Shown here: piece by piece, positions 1-12,594 of the stretch
Numbering within the stretch: the first letter of the stretch is position 1
Layout of the letters: the number at the start of each line of letters is the position of its first letter
Source of the DNA: Osmia lignaria lignaria
Lineage: Eukaryota; Arthropoda; Insecta; Hymenoptera; Megachilidae
DNA: 64,000 nt
Direction of reading: 5' to 3'
Assembly: GCF_051020975.1 (NCBI RefSeq)
Contig: NC_135045.1
Coordinates: 5,892,501-5,956,500 of the forward strand
Translations under genes and position numbers: made by a program
The notes under the pieces: generated by a model
The model's database searches: none
Told to the model about the DNA's origin: nothing
What the model saw: only the letters and a program-made list of their open reading frames with translations

Positions 1-3000
1 ATTCGATCGGTAGCAAGAATGAAGCGGAAAGATCAGAGGGCCAGTGAATCCTAATGACGTCATAAGAAGCATACGCGTGAGAAGAGACGAACCGCGAAGT
101 TCCCTCTGCCACTTTGTGCGCTAAATAGTAAGTAAAAGCGACGAGAAAGGCGCTCCAGTCGTGGTCGACGTTCCGTAACAAACGAGTCCCCTTGCCATTT
201 GTTTCAATCATCTATGGACAGAGATAATTACGAGTAACGTCGAATAACGCTCGTCTCTTCACCGGTCGGTTTCCACGGGTAGCGTAACATGATGCAGAAC
301 AGAGCTGAAGGAATCACGTTTAGCCTAGCTATAGAGCCAGGTCTGAGTTGACATTACTCCAGACAGGATAGTTCCTGTCAGACTACATGGAGACAAACGA
401 GCAACCGGCAATCAACTGCTGTTAGCCCCGTCCGACCTTTCGCCAACCGCCATCTGACCGTTCCTTTTTGCCCCTAGAATCGTTTCATCATAATTTATTG
501 TGATACTGTCATGTTAATAACTCAATTTATTTCGCTGGAAACCCTATTATTTTTATGCTCAAGTCTCGGACTGTCGACGTAACTCACGACACTGTTGCAG
601 CTGATCCACGCATTTTGCGCGACTTTGTTGAAACGGAGCAAAAATTATTCTTGAATGCAATATGAAAAATAATGTTCCAAATTTATAACAAAGTAAATTT
701 ATCCGTTGCATACAATTTTCAATAAATTTATTTCCTGCTGATTTTACACACTTATTTCATTTAAAAATAATAAATATCTAGGAATGAATTATGTTACTCC
801 CTCTTACAAATCAACTGTCGATTCTCTAAGATACGTAGTACAATTTTATTTCTGATATCTCTTATAAGTACAATTTAAACAAAGTAAAAACAGCATGTAA
901 TGACTTCGGCGAAATTATAATTATTATCCATGTGAAACGTTTCATTCGAGTGCATAAAAAAAATATTTATGCTTAATACAAGCATGTTAATTACAAGGAG
1001 CATTGCCACTTTAATATGCAGTTACGATAAGAAATTCACGTTCGCTTTCACCTTGGTCAAAGTGACGATCTAATGATCACGCAGCGAAGCGTGTCCATGC
1101 TGGAGATTTAATTAAATGGACGCGTCGTGAAATTAATTCGCCAGTAGGTTAGTCGGAATGTATATAGAGGGGAAAAATATTTTAATGTTACAACGAATCC
1201 TCCCATTGAAATCAAATAAATTTCAACGAGAATCAGCGATGCTCCGTTAAGAGATATTTGAACAAAATGGAATTCATCCAATTCTTTCTTTTATTCAATA
1301 TACTTCTAAAGGAATGGTTCGTTCCCAGTTTTAATATTAAATTATGTTTAATTATTGCTAAAAGAACACGACGTGTATGTTTTTTATTTGTCGAAATTCC
1401 ACACTTTCGTAATTTGTTATTTGCGATTTCATCCAGCAGACGTGATGTTCCTACATCATTTCCATAATTCCAAATAATTCCGCAAATTACTGAAACGGTA
1501 TAATTTTCCGATTGCAAAAGCAAAATCTTGTCTGTTTCTCATTTATTCAAGAACCTCTAACCTCTTCTATTACCTGTCCGCCATTACCCTATTTGCTGAA
1601 TTGTGATTCGCATTTATATAAGTTAGGATAAGTTAGGTTAGTAATATCAAAATGGTGACAAGCTAATAGGAAAGATCCGGAATCTTTAATTTACTCCGAA
1701 GGGAGTGTAAAAGGTACAGGATGTACAAAATGTAGATACTTTTCTGTAAAGATTGTAAAATATATGGATACGTAAAGTGTGATTTCATTCTGTTTAGCTA
1801 TGTATTTCGCGTTACGATGTCGTGCAATGGAACGCGGTTTCAAGCTTGTTTCGCCGAGCCGCGTCTGCAGCCTATCTACCAGCATGCTACGCTTGTAATT
1901 ACATTAAATTATTGGATCGAGCATGAAACAACAAGTTATCTCTCAATCTAGTCGACCACAAAGGGGCCGACAGAGTAATTGTGATTGGTGTAACGGAGCC
2001 GACTGGGTAACAGACTTTACTCACATTTCATTATTATACGTCGCATCTTATCAATGAATAATTAATAAAATAAAATTTAGGATCGAAGTACATTTATACC
2101 GGACTTAATTTTTGAGGGAATTAAATGTACGTGTATTTTCATTACATGGATATTTCTATAAATGGAACTTTTATTATCATCGTATATTTTATTCGAATAC
2201 TTTTATATAGCTCGTTCTATACGGCTTAATTCGACATTGATCAATTAAAATATTTTGTTATTGACAAGAACGGAGTGAAATATTATGTTGAATGCTAAAA
2301 AGCTTCAGTTTGCATCGATGAAACTGGTTCCTGCATGGAAAAGAGGTCATTTTAGTAGAATTCCATCGTTGGAAAGATTCATTTATTACGCATCGTTGAA
2401 TATCTTTGAATAAATTGATGATTACGTTCCGGGAGATTGCATCAAAACACCAAAATGATACGATATATTCTGCGTTCAATTCTGTGTTGAATTACATCAC
2501 CGAATAATAAAAAAATATATAACTAACAAGATTCAAATTTGAAAAGCTTGATATAGCTCTTCCGAAAGCTGTTCATGTGAAGTGTAAATCCTATAAAATT
2601 TTACATTTCTTTTTATATGTAAAAAAGAGAGGGAGCCCTTTCACATTCTCAAAATATTTTCCACTGAAATTTATTTATCAGAAAGCAGCGGTACCGCGAC
2701 AATACCAATTAATTATATCACCTCGGCTGCTGAAATTATCAGTAAACAAGTGTCTTTGGAAGTATTATAATTTCATGTCATACGCGTATCATAATTTCCA
2801 AGTAAAATGTTTGCGACAAAAGCAATGTAACGAGGCGCTTGAGAAGAGAGGTACATACATAGGAAGTCGCAGACGCCAGGTTGGATGGGACATTGATGAG
2901 GAAACTTCGGCTGGTTATAGCCTTGGCTGGTGATAAGGAGGCAAGGAGTTGCTAAGTAAGAGGAGGTATAGCGATACGCGCCGAGGGGTTAAACCCCGAG

Positions 3001-4715
3001 CTATCTCTTGCTTCGCGTTATCCTGCGAACCCGTATATATCCGGTCGAGTCGAGGGTAGATATACCTTTAAATGGAAGGTGGCTCTCTGTTTCTTATCGC
3101 GTCATTTTATAATCTACAACAGTTTGGTCAAATATAAACGACAATATTTTCAAGTATCCATCATAATCAAATTATTTTTCTACCCTTCTGTAAACTATAT
3201 CGATATTTATTAATTAATCGTACGTTTGATTGGTTAAAAAAGTCAACAAAAGATAAAAAACAGAATTATTGAAAGTCAGAAAGAAAACCGCACAAATTTC
3301 CTGCTGTAAACGATAGTTTGATGGGAAAGGCTTTGAATGTTAACTAAGTGGAATTGTGAAATCATGTCTTTAATATTCAATGTAAAACGATAGTTGCATT
3401 TTAATCGAAGCGGCGATTGCCTACGTTGTCAGTCCCGACATATCCCTGTCCTCATAATCGCGTTCGTATCGCCGTCGAGCGTCTGTGACACTTATTTCAT
3501 TAGCGTCAAATAGAATTATACAAGCCGCAGTCGGTGCAAGTCAACCGTACGGATGTATAAGTGGCTTAAGTGATTCCGAGTACGGCGATTCAATGACTGG
3601 TTTCAACGAATTCCAAGCAAGAAGGAAACGGTTCCATCGAACTGCGAATACGGACAACACTTTTACTGATAGTCATTTAGGATTGATTCAAATTAATTGA
3701 AATGATCTCTTGCACGCTTTTAAAACCAATTAAGAAGAAGAATGGTCTTTTAGAATTAAAATGGATTGATTAAAATTTATTATTTTTTAACATGTAACGA
3801 ATATTTATTCATATCTGTTAGATTTATTGTATATTTTGATCCGTCGCGTCGTCCGAGGATTAAACAAAAGAAACTAGTTTAGTGTATTCAATTTTTTTAT
3901 CATTGAAAAAGCGATTGTTTTGGATTTTGATAAGTTACGGTTAACAAAACACAACAAGAACAGACTAAATTCGACATTAATATTCGAAACGCGATGTCCT
4001 ACATTTCCATACTCGTTCGCAATACCATTTATTTCCAGTTCGTCACTAATGTAAAATTTTCGATTTTACGATTGTGTTCCCTAAACGTAGCAATTTATTC
4101 GATGTTACATCGGATAAAATCTATCGTAGATATTTACGATACTATTAACGAGCAAATATCCGATGAAGATCCTGATTCGAATCAAAATATCTCGTAATTC
4201 TTTCGTTTATAGACCAGTCGAGTCAATTATATCAACGAAAAAATAAAAAAAAAAACCTTCAATCTTTTCAATTTAAGAATTAATTAACAACCGTCTATGC
4301 TTCGTTAACGAGCATTATTGCGCCTCGAAAATTATCATAATCGATGCATCAAGAATTCAACCAAATTTTTCAGACTTTTGAATGACGTAAACTGAATGAT
4401 TCGTTTCTGCTTGTCAACAGGTTGTTACGTTCTCCACCAACTGGCATATTCTGAAATCGAATAAATTGGCAGTTATTTTATATCTTGGTGCAAAAAAAGA
4501 AAAAATCGAGAAAAGAAAGCAAGACGGAAAGAGAAGTGGTTCTTTACAATCGCCTGAAACGGAGGTTCATTTGAAATTCAACGGGTGGATCCACGGAAGG
4601 TATCGTTGTTTGCGTGCTGGTCTGTCGTAGTGAGAGAAAGTCGGTGAATTACCACCATAATTCACGAAGAATAATGAGGACTTAATTAGCCATGTGATGT
4701 AATGCAGAGGCGGTA

Positions 4716-4754
4716 GAAACGAAACGAAACGAAACGAAACGAAACGAAACGAAA
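4716..4754. repeat. (GAAAC)n microsatellite
   Basis: Seven perfect GAAAC units at 4716-4750, followed by GAAA. No coding context. Confidence 0.95.
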
Positions 4755-5710
4755 GACACAGTACGCTACTCGTAAACCAGCAATTCTTACGATTAATGCG
4801 GACATTGTATCTGCGTTGTATCTGGCACGCTGTGTTTATGAAGTGATTAGCAAGCAGGAACGGAGAAGTGCCTATTAAAGTTGGAAATTAACGAGCACGC
4901 CTTAGTTGTTCTTCACCAACTCGCGGCTATCGTCTTCTGTTCGTTTGTGTTATTTTGGCTCCAACATATACTCGATCGCTTCAAAATTGTAAATAATTAT
5001 TTTATTATAACAGTCAGTGTTCGTTCATCCTTCATCCGATCGTTAATATCATGAATGTAGGTATTTGGAAAACGCGTAAGTGTCGTAGTTCGAAATGGAA
5101 AAAGAAAAAGTGTATGTCATTGAAACGCTGTACAGCACACAAATGGTATTGCGGCTTGCAACGGTCAAATAAGGTGAAAAACCAAAAGCGTCGATCAATT
5201 ATCATTATTCATTATATTCACGGCTATTCATCAAGCGGGAAGGGGACATGCGGAACTGGAGGTTCATCGTAGAGGAAGCCGCGTTAAAAAAGGTTAATGC
5301 TATCCCATTAAGAAGACCACGATATACGACTTGTGCAACATTATCAGCCATTCCAGCGAAACGGTGGTTGCCTCTTCCCCAGTCGACTCGGCTGATCGCT
5401 ATGCCACGCTGTCGTATTATGTAAATTCTTGACATCAGCTCTGACCCTACAATTAGTTATTCGCGTATGTTAAGTTTCGTGAAGATTTCCAGATACCTTA
5501 CCCATTGGAATTCTTAACGATCGCGTATCGATACTGCTGCGTATACTTCAAACGCACGATTTGAACGTATTTCTCTATTATTTTTCTTTGTTGTTGCTTT
5601 ATGAACCTACTAAGATCATTAGCAATCAGCAAATTAGATTAGATTAAACAAAAAAATTTTAACGTGTTTCCGTTGATTTCTAATTTTGTGGCGCATGTGC
5701 ACAAACTGTA

Positions 5711-5757
5711 TTAACCTAACCTAACGAGTTGTGAAAGGCAAAGTTAGGTTAGGTTAA
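5711..5757. repeat. TTAGG-type inverted repeat
   Basis: The arms TTAACCTAACCTAAC (5711-5725) and GTTAGGTTAGGTTAA (5743-5757) are perfect 15-base complements separated by 17 bases. Each arm holds about two and a half units of the insect telomere motif TTAGG. Confidence 0.9.
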
Positions 5758-7743
5758 CTATGCGCAAGATCCAGAACCTTTTATTAAATAATGACTGCCG
5801 GTTAAAAACCTTTTGAAAGTTATTCAGTATGATAACCTTAACGTGTTAAAAAATCATCGACATCGAAGGGTGGTTTTTTTAAATATTTACCACAAAAATT
5901 AGCATATATTACACACTATTACTACTTGTAATATAATTTCGATCAGATTCATATATTTCATCGATCGAATCCTTCAGGCAATTGACATTAATCTTGGAAT
6001 GCTTTCGTGTTCCCCTGTACATCAACGTCTGAACGTTAGACTGTTCAGTCCGTATGGAAAATCGAAGGGAAACACGGAGGGGTTTCGCTGTTTCAGCCGA
6101 ACCGACGCGTAGGGTCATCCTTTACGTCGTTTCCAACGAGCTGTCGGACGATCGAGAAGATGAACGCGCATAGTCAATACGAAGTCAACGTCCAGGGACG
6201 TGTGGACGTGTACGTCGTTGAAGAAGACAGACAGAGAAAGAGGATAGAGGGATAGTAGTTTGGTAGAAAAGGAGGAATAAGGTAGAAAGAGAGATGTAGA
6301 TGGAAGTGAGGTCGAATAACAGGGTGCGCTCCGATCAACATTAATCACTATCCGAAGCGAGTAGATAGCCATCGAATGCTCGCTTTCTGAAGCAAGGTGA
6401 AGGGGTGGCTGATAGATGGAGGTGATGAATGGCTCCGTGACGCGAGGCGATCCATCATCTCGGGGCCGACATCACGGGAGCTGCCTACCGCGAGAGCTAG
6501 CAGGAGAGATTTCGCGCGAGAGGTCACCTCGGCTAATTCATCATCCGGTCCGTCGCGTTTCCTCTCTCCCTTTCTCCCTCCCTTTCTTCTTCACCCCAGA
6601 CCCCTTCTCTTCCACGTGGTGTACGCTCGTACCCATCCCTTTTCCACCCACTTTTCTCGCTTCTTCTTCCTGCCAGCTTCTCTCGTGGTTTTAGTTTTGC
6701 TAGTTTCGCGATTTCTCCATGCTTCCGAGAGAAATAGTCTTAGTTTCCTCCTGCTCAACCTCTGATGGAAAGCTTCTTTTTCCTTTTGGTAATCGCTCGA
6801 GACGTCGTTAACGCCGTTACTTTGACGGCGACGTGATAGATGAACGACCAGAGAGATGCATATGTAGTTAACGCTGGCTGTTTGATACTCTATCTTGCTA
6901 ATTTTCAAATACCTTGCTGCTATCACGGTTAGACGGTGGAAAATGAGTAGAGAAACTTTAAGGACCTGAGGATAATACACGTTTCGTCTATGGAATGTAG
7001 ATCCCACGATGGTAACAATTAAATTTCTCATACGATACGAAAGAAAAGATAAAGCGTTAAGGTGGTTAAGTGCAAACTCGCTGCTTGGTTTACTGTACAG
7101 TGATAGAGTGAGAGAGAGAAATAAGAAATATAAGTAACTATTGAAACGACAAGCAAGAATTGATTCTCTACACGGCGAACGAAGAAATCCTTTGAATAGA
7201 AGCAGCCACAGGTAGGTCGGATCGTCAAAATTAAATCCGTTCATACGCGAACAGTGGCTTGCGCTCGTGCTGGGTGTAAATGGAAGTAACAAGGAGGCAC
7301 AATGCATCACCGTCCTCGGCTTAATTCTTGCGCGCAACACCACCGGTACAGGAACACTGCGGGAGACGATGCCACAGATACAAAATTCGACTATAAATAT
7401 TTATCATTTGCATAATGATTTGTTCGCGTATTCTTCTTTATGTAAACCATGTTGTGTATGGAAATGTAACGAAGAAAGAAAAGAAATACCGGTATAGCAA
7501 ATAAGTTTAAACTTTGAAAAATATTCAATTTTCCGCGAGCGAAGCGCGAACCATCGTAAAACCTTCGCGGCAACGTTTGACCTATCGATTTCGTCTTGCA
7601 CAATTTCCGCCGAGGGGGATCGGCTTATAGATGAATTATAGTTGCTCTTTGCTGTCGCGCCATTCACCGGTGATGTATGACTCGGCGGGAGACGGTAGGT
7701 AGAAAACATCCACGATGTACGGCCTGTTAATAACAGCAAGAAT

Positions 7744-7767
7744 GAACGAACGAACGAACGAACGAAC
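7744..7767. repeat. (GAAC)6 microsatellite
   Basis: Six perfect GAAC units. Open frames through it read as repeated Arg-Ser-Phe-Val and are not credible genes. Confidence 0.95.
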
Positions 7768-9594
7768 GGCTGCAGAACGCTGTACACAGATGCCGCTGGC
7801 GGCTAGACCCCCTTTGTGTTTTATTACAAACGATACGTCAGCCACGATGTATGGGCTGCTTTTATCTGCGGCTTGTTATTGATGTGCTAAATTGTCTGTT
7901 CTGACTCGTAAGACTGGCCAGGATCGGCTGATAGACGTCTTTCGGGGACGTGTTCCCGACGACAAAAAGATTTAGTCCAACGACACCGGGGCTTTCCTTT
8001 CATCGAAATTGCTTCAGCAAACTTGTCCAGATTGCAAAAGATCCACTATGTACTTTCTTTTTATTTGATTGCAGCTTCTGTGCGATTGGATATAAACGAT
8101 TATATTTACAAAATAGTCTACTATTTGATAACGTTGAAATATGTATCACAAAATGGCGCTTGGGCCATGTCAACGAAGTGTTTGAATTTTCATGAAAATA
8201 AATACTAAAAATAATTCTGGATAATTCGTAGCGCTAAAGATCAGAATTATTTTTTAAACTCCTTCTGATTAATGATTATGGTCCTTAATGAAATTATAGG
8301 TATTAAAGTCTTGTGATGGAACCAGTCGTTTCATTTGCAACAACTTAATAGTAATTATCATTTTAAAAAAAAATTATTCTTCAGAAATAATTTTTGAAAA
8401 GGTAATCAGAAATTAATTACAGCTTTCAACAAGACTCGTCAGTGAAGTGAAAAAAGAATGTTGAAAAATTATTTCATTCGTTACTTTTGATGACCGTGTT
8501 CAACAAAAATGCTTTAACGACTGAACGAATATTAAAGAAAATTAATTGACGTAAGGAACAATATGTTAGGCTAAAGTAAATGTGACACGTAGTACACAGC
8601 AAGGTTTCGTACATACATAATAGTAAACGAAGAGAGGCATTAATCACACTTGAAGCTTGACGCAACTAGAAAATTAAATAGTATTTATAATTTTGACGAC
8701 AAGAGAATTTAGTACATCGAGTGTTGAAAATATCAATTACTGATATTTAAGTAACATTGCCTTTCGCCTGGCAATAGCATAGTTGTAGTGAACTCCACCA
8801 TAGTAAAACATTAATCAAATCGCTATTTGGTTTTTAATTGCATATTTATAGCATTTAAGCTATTTACCAAGGTTAATTACTAGTTTCATTATACTTTCAT
8901 TATTCTATCCTTGTTGAGTAATTTATAGACGTGTGGTGTCTTAAAATCACACTCTTCTTGTACAATAAACATTTTTGGGTACCACATTAACGTCTCACTG
9001 AAACGATTGTAATATGGAGAACAGCTGTTCGAAATATAAATTAGAGGATTACCAAAATTACCAGCCAAAACTCGTTCGAAGTCACGCACCAGGAACGAAT
9101 TACTTGGCTGTTCTTGAAGTGAAATAGTTAACATGGGTATTAGACTAAAATAGTTTCATCAGTCTTAACGAAGAGGATTGCTAAGACCCGCGGATGATCA
9201 TTAATGCAAAATTAGAGTTATTTGCAATGTATCAAAAGTATACTGAAATAAATAAAATGTATAAAAATAAAAATACTTACCTCAAATTGTAAGCTTCTTT
9301 CTTTCGATTATCACGATATCTCCTACCACTGATGACGAGATTACATAAAAGTATATGGTTTTTAACCAATTTTTATGTTAATATGCAGTCGACCAAGGGT
9401 TGTGTCTATATAATCTAAGATATGTAAGGTAATCCTTTTATAACACGGTTCTTATTTAGCATTTTGAAGGACCTGGGATACCATAATCCTTTTAAGAAAC
9501 GATTTTAATAGAAATCATTCTAAAAATTAACAGTCCTTGTATAATACCTACGAAATTTTAGGTGAAATTTGTACGGCGTTTCTCAAAGTATATT

Positions 9595-9965
9595 ATAAAG
9601 GTGCTCCGAAACATGTAGGGATAACTTCACTGGTAGATTCAGCAGACTATAATAAGATTTTTGTATTGTACTAGCTGCTCATCCGGCTTTACAGAAGTTG
9701 TTTCAAGTGAGCACTTTCGACTCGAATACAAACCTCTAGACCCGTTTAGAAATCAATGATAAAACGTTTAAACTCTAGAGCCGGAAGTCTACTCCAGCCG
9801 GAAGTGGTCATTTGGAGCAATTTCTGTAAAAGCAGGTGAACAACTGGTATAGTACAAAAACGGTTGTATCTTGGAAACGAGGTTAGATAGGGCAAACATT
9901 TATACGAACTTTTTCTCCTATTTTCTCTTATATTATCTACTGTACATACTGAACAGAAAGGTTTC
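9595..9965. mobile_element. Possible relic of an interspersed repeat
   Basis: It opens with AAAGGTGCTCCGAAACATG, a terminus-like string, and continues with phrases such as TTGTATCTTGGAAACGAGG that I associate with degenerate insect interspersed repeats. It also carries two CCGGAAGT boxes 18 bases apart. There is no intact transposase or reverse transcriptase. This is pattern memory, not a search result. Confidence 0.25.
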
Positions 9966-11782
9966 ATGACTTAATCGAAGACTATTTTAAGTAAAAATTC
10001 GAAAATATCCTGGATTTTTTACAAAATTAAAACCTTAATGAATAGTTCAGTATTATTCACGGTTTCACCTAACAGCGGCAAGTTTTGAAATGTAATACCC
10101 GGAGATACGGAGGCCCGATTACATGTATGTTTATGTTAATAAATAAAAATCTACATAGAATAGGTATTTTAAGATCATCTCTGTATGGAATACTCTTCAG
10201 TAAAAAAAAATTGTACCCTCTTTATTTGTAAGAAAAATAATTCAACCTGCATCCACGTACAAAGTGCAAGAACACTGCTTGGAGCGAGTGTAGATCCAAT
10301 CGCGAAGATTTAATATCACGCGGTTCGATTCACGTCTACGTAAACAGTCTAATTAGAACGGGCGAATCGCTAATTGAGATTCAGCGTTGCACATAATGAT
10401 AGCGGAATAACATGAATTCCAATCCGTGAAACGAGGCAAGAAGACAAAATACAAGGAGACTATTCATACCGACGGTTAAAATCACCGAATATTTCATTTT
10501 GCTGAGCCAGCTGAGCCTGCCACCGCCTGTCGTGGCACCCTAGCGATGGAAACGACGTTCGCACAGAGGGTAGAGGCAACTTCTTCCCCTCTGCATGGCT
10601 TTAAAAACCTTCAACCACCCACTCTGTCCTCCCTCTCATCCTTTCTCGTCGGTATTCCCCTCCCCGCAGGCACTAAGCTGCAGATTTATGCGCCCCGCCT
10701 TGCACTGCTGATATCCGAGAACTCGCGACCTGCTCCGTCCGTAATGAAAGAAATAAATTTACTCTGCTGGCTGGTCCGGGGATTGAGACCAACCATTCGT
10801 GCGCACACACGAACATCAAGCACCCTGGTGGTGCGAATCAGAAGCCTGGAATTTATTCCCTTCTGTTACCCGTTCAAATTCTGATCTTCTATTTCTACAC
10901 ACCTTAGTTTTTACCAAATGTGTTTATTTTAGGTCACGATATGCCGAAACAAAATTTTTCAAACTAATGCAACACCATCCTCGCCAATGATGCGAATGAG
11001 AATCACGAAGTCCAAATCCTTCTGTTTCCTATTTGTAATCTGTTCTGCATTTAAAACTGAGGTCAACTTTCATGAATCGAGACTTTTTTCTACCGATAGT
11101 ACACTTTAGCTATTACATATGTAACATATTTGGACACTCTGTACACGCGTCTTATAGAGTCTAATGTGCTGAATACGAATTTGGAAATCACTTTTCTTCG
11201 ATATCTTCCGTTTTTGAGAATCTGAACACTTTAAATACGCATTTAGCGTGTACTCGAATTCTGTGTTCTAACTGATAAAATCATTAAATTGTTATAGTTT
11301 TTTTGACTTTTCTGAAAGGGATATTACGATTTATTGCATTATGAATTTTTACGCACGTTTAAATAATTATTAAAGTTAAAAGGATTTGCTCGCACGACGG
11401 AGAAAATATAGAACATTTTATGAAATTTTAGTTAGATTATTAACCCGGAAGTGCCCGTATTAATAGTTCATCACATAAATGTAATAAAAGTTATAAGTAC
11501 ACTTTGAAAAATAGAACGAGAAGTACTTTGATAGTTTCAAATTAAATGAGTAATAAAAACTCACTAATTCACTATTTCTCATTCCCATCACTAATCTTTT
11601 ATACTTAGAACAGATTGGATAGATAACAATCGATCCCTCGAGTAGATTCCTTGTGTTTTTGACATAGAACACACCAAGTATGCTCTTTGCGTATAGTATC
11701 TTAAAATTTTTTAGATTTTTATTCGAAAGAAATGAAATGTTTAATGAAAAAGATAAAATTTAGTGATTCCACAAACATTGTT

Positions 11783-11788
11783 TTTATT
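11783..11788 (-). terminator. Distal poly(A) signal AATAAA of noc/elB (candidate)
   Basis: A canonical AATAAA on the minus strand, followed closely by GT-rich CAATGTTTGTGG (11780-11769) and then a T-rich run near 11757-11740. This is a reasonable poly(A) site architecture, about 910 bases beyond the stop codon. Confidence 0.4.
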
Positions 11789-11811
11789 AAAGCGGTATGG
11801 AAACTCAACGA

Positions 11812-11832
11812 TATTTACAAGAAATATTTACA
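11812..11832 (-). promoter_or_regulatory. Tandem Pumilio-type motifs UGUAAAUA
   Basis: Two sense-strand copies of TGTAAATA, at 11819-11812 and 11832-11825, lie close together near the distal end of the UTR. UGUAAAUA fits the known consensus UGUANAUA for PUF (Pumilio) proteins. Binding is inferred. Confidence 0.35.
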
Positions 11833-12102
11833 GTGCAAATAATGTCTATTGTACATTACATAGTAATTTACATAACGGACAATGGAAATTTAATGTGTTT
11901 CCGAACAAATTTAGAAGACCGTCGAAAAGATTCTCTTTACAATAATTGCATCTTGAAAGTTTATGAAACAATTTCGTGCGTTTTTTTTTTCATTCAGTTT
12001 AACCATTTCTACAAGATTCTCCGATACAAACGATACGATTAAGTTAGATATTACATTTTTCACCATTAATACAGCTTAGCTATTTGTCATTAACATTATC
12101 TT

Positions 12103-12108
12103 TTTATT
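12103..12108 (-). terminator. Proximal poly(A) signal AATAAA (candidate)
   Basis: An AATAAA on the minus strand about 590 bases beyond the stop codon. Its downstream GT-rich context is weaker than at the distal site. If used, it would remove the two distal Pumilio-type motifs but keep the miR-2-type site. Confidence 0.25.
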
Positions 12109-12130
12109 ATTTCCTCGAAAAATAGCGTAA

Positions 12131-12138
12131 TATCACAG
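12131..12138 (-). promoter_or_regulatory. 8-mer site for the miR-2/miR-13 seed family
   Basis: CTGTGATA on the sense strand is the exact complement of UAUCACAG, the shared 5' end of the miR-2/miR-13 family. It lies about 560 bases past the stop codon in an AT-rich context. Function is inferred. Confidence 0.3.
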
Positions 12139-12503
12139 TTATATCGTGGACATAGAACATGCACGACCGCGTTTCTGTAACAGAGGATGATTCACGAGTG
12201 TCGTGATACACACGACTCGATAATTTTCACATTGCGAATCAATCGCTGTAAACGAACAACGTCAAAAACAATAGAGGCACAGGTAAATTTCAACTGTTCA
12301 CAGAACTATCATTCACACAACTACATTGTCAGAAAAAACATACTTTTTATAGATGTTCGATGATTCATTCACGGTGTACACGTTCCTTCCTAAATAATGA
12401 TCAAACATCAAAAGATACATTAATGCAGGATCTCGCGATAAAACGTTAATTTGTCAAGATATTTTTATAAACTTTAATTGTAATCTTGAATTTATACACA
12501 CAG

Positions 12504-12555
12504 GTCTATATATATACATACATACGTATACACACATACGTGTGTATATATATAC
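12504..12555. repeat. TA/CA simple repeat forming an imperfect hairpin
   Basis: Alternating TA, CATA and CACA units are bounded by GGT and ACC and can pair end to end as an imperfect hairpin of about 50 bases. It lies in the probable 3' UTR of noc/elB. Confidence 0.5.
12511..12518 (-). promoter_or_regulatory. Pumilio-type motif UGUAUAUA in a TA-rich hairpin
   Basis: A sense-strand TGTATATA that fits UGUANAUA. It lies within simple TA/CA sequence, so chance is more likely here than for the other three copies. Confidence 0.2.
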
Positions 12556-12594
12556 CTTTTTTTTTAAATAAATTCATATGATACACATTTTACT

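Larger units (their letters stand above)
1..11764. other. Intergenic region downstream of noc/elB
   Basis: I see no supportable gene. It is AT-rich with a perfect CRE palindrome TGACGTCA at 55-62, TTAGG-type motifs near 1621-1643 and 5711-5757, a GA-rich/CT-rich patch at 6.2-6.7 kb, microsatellites, a possible repeat relic at 9.6-9.96 kb, and a homeodomain-rich stretch at 10.29-10.48 kb with CTAATTAG at 10349-10356. The longest frame (minus strand, 7343-6591) begins with GTG, is low-complexity and lacks domains. Confidence 0.7.

Noticed and set aside
8369..8396. AT-rich stem AAAAATTATT/AATAATTTTT
   Set aside because: Ten A/T pairs are unremarkable at this composition, with no element or transcript evidence.
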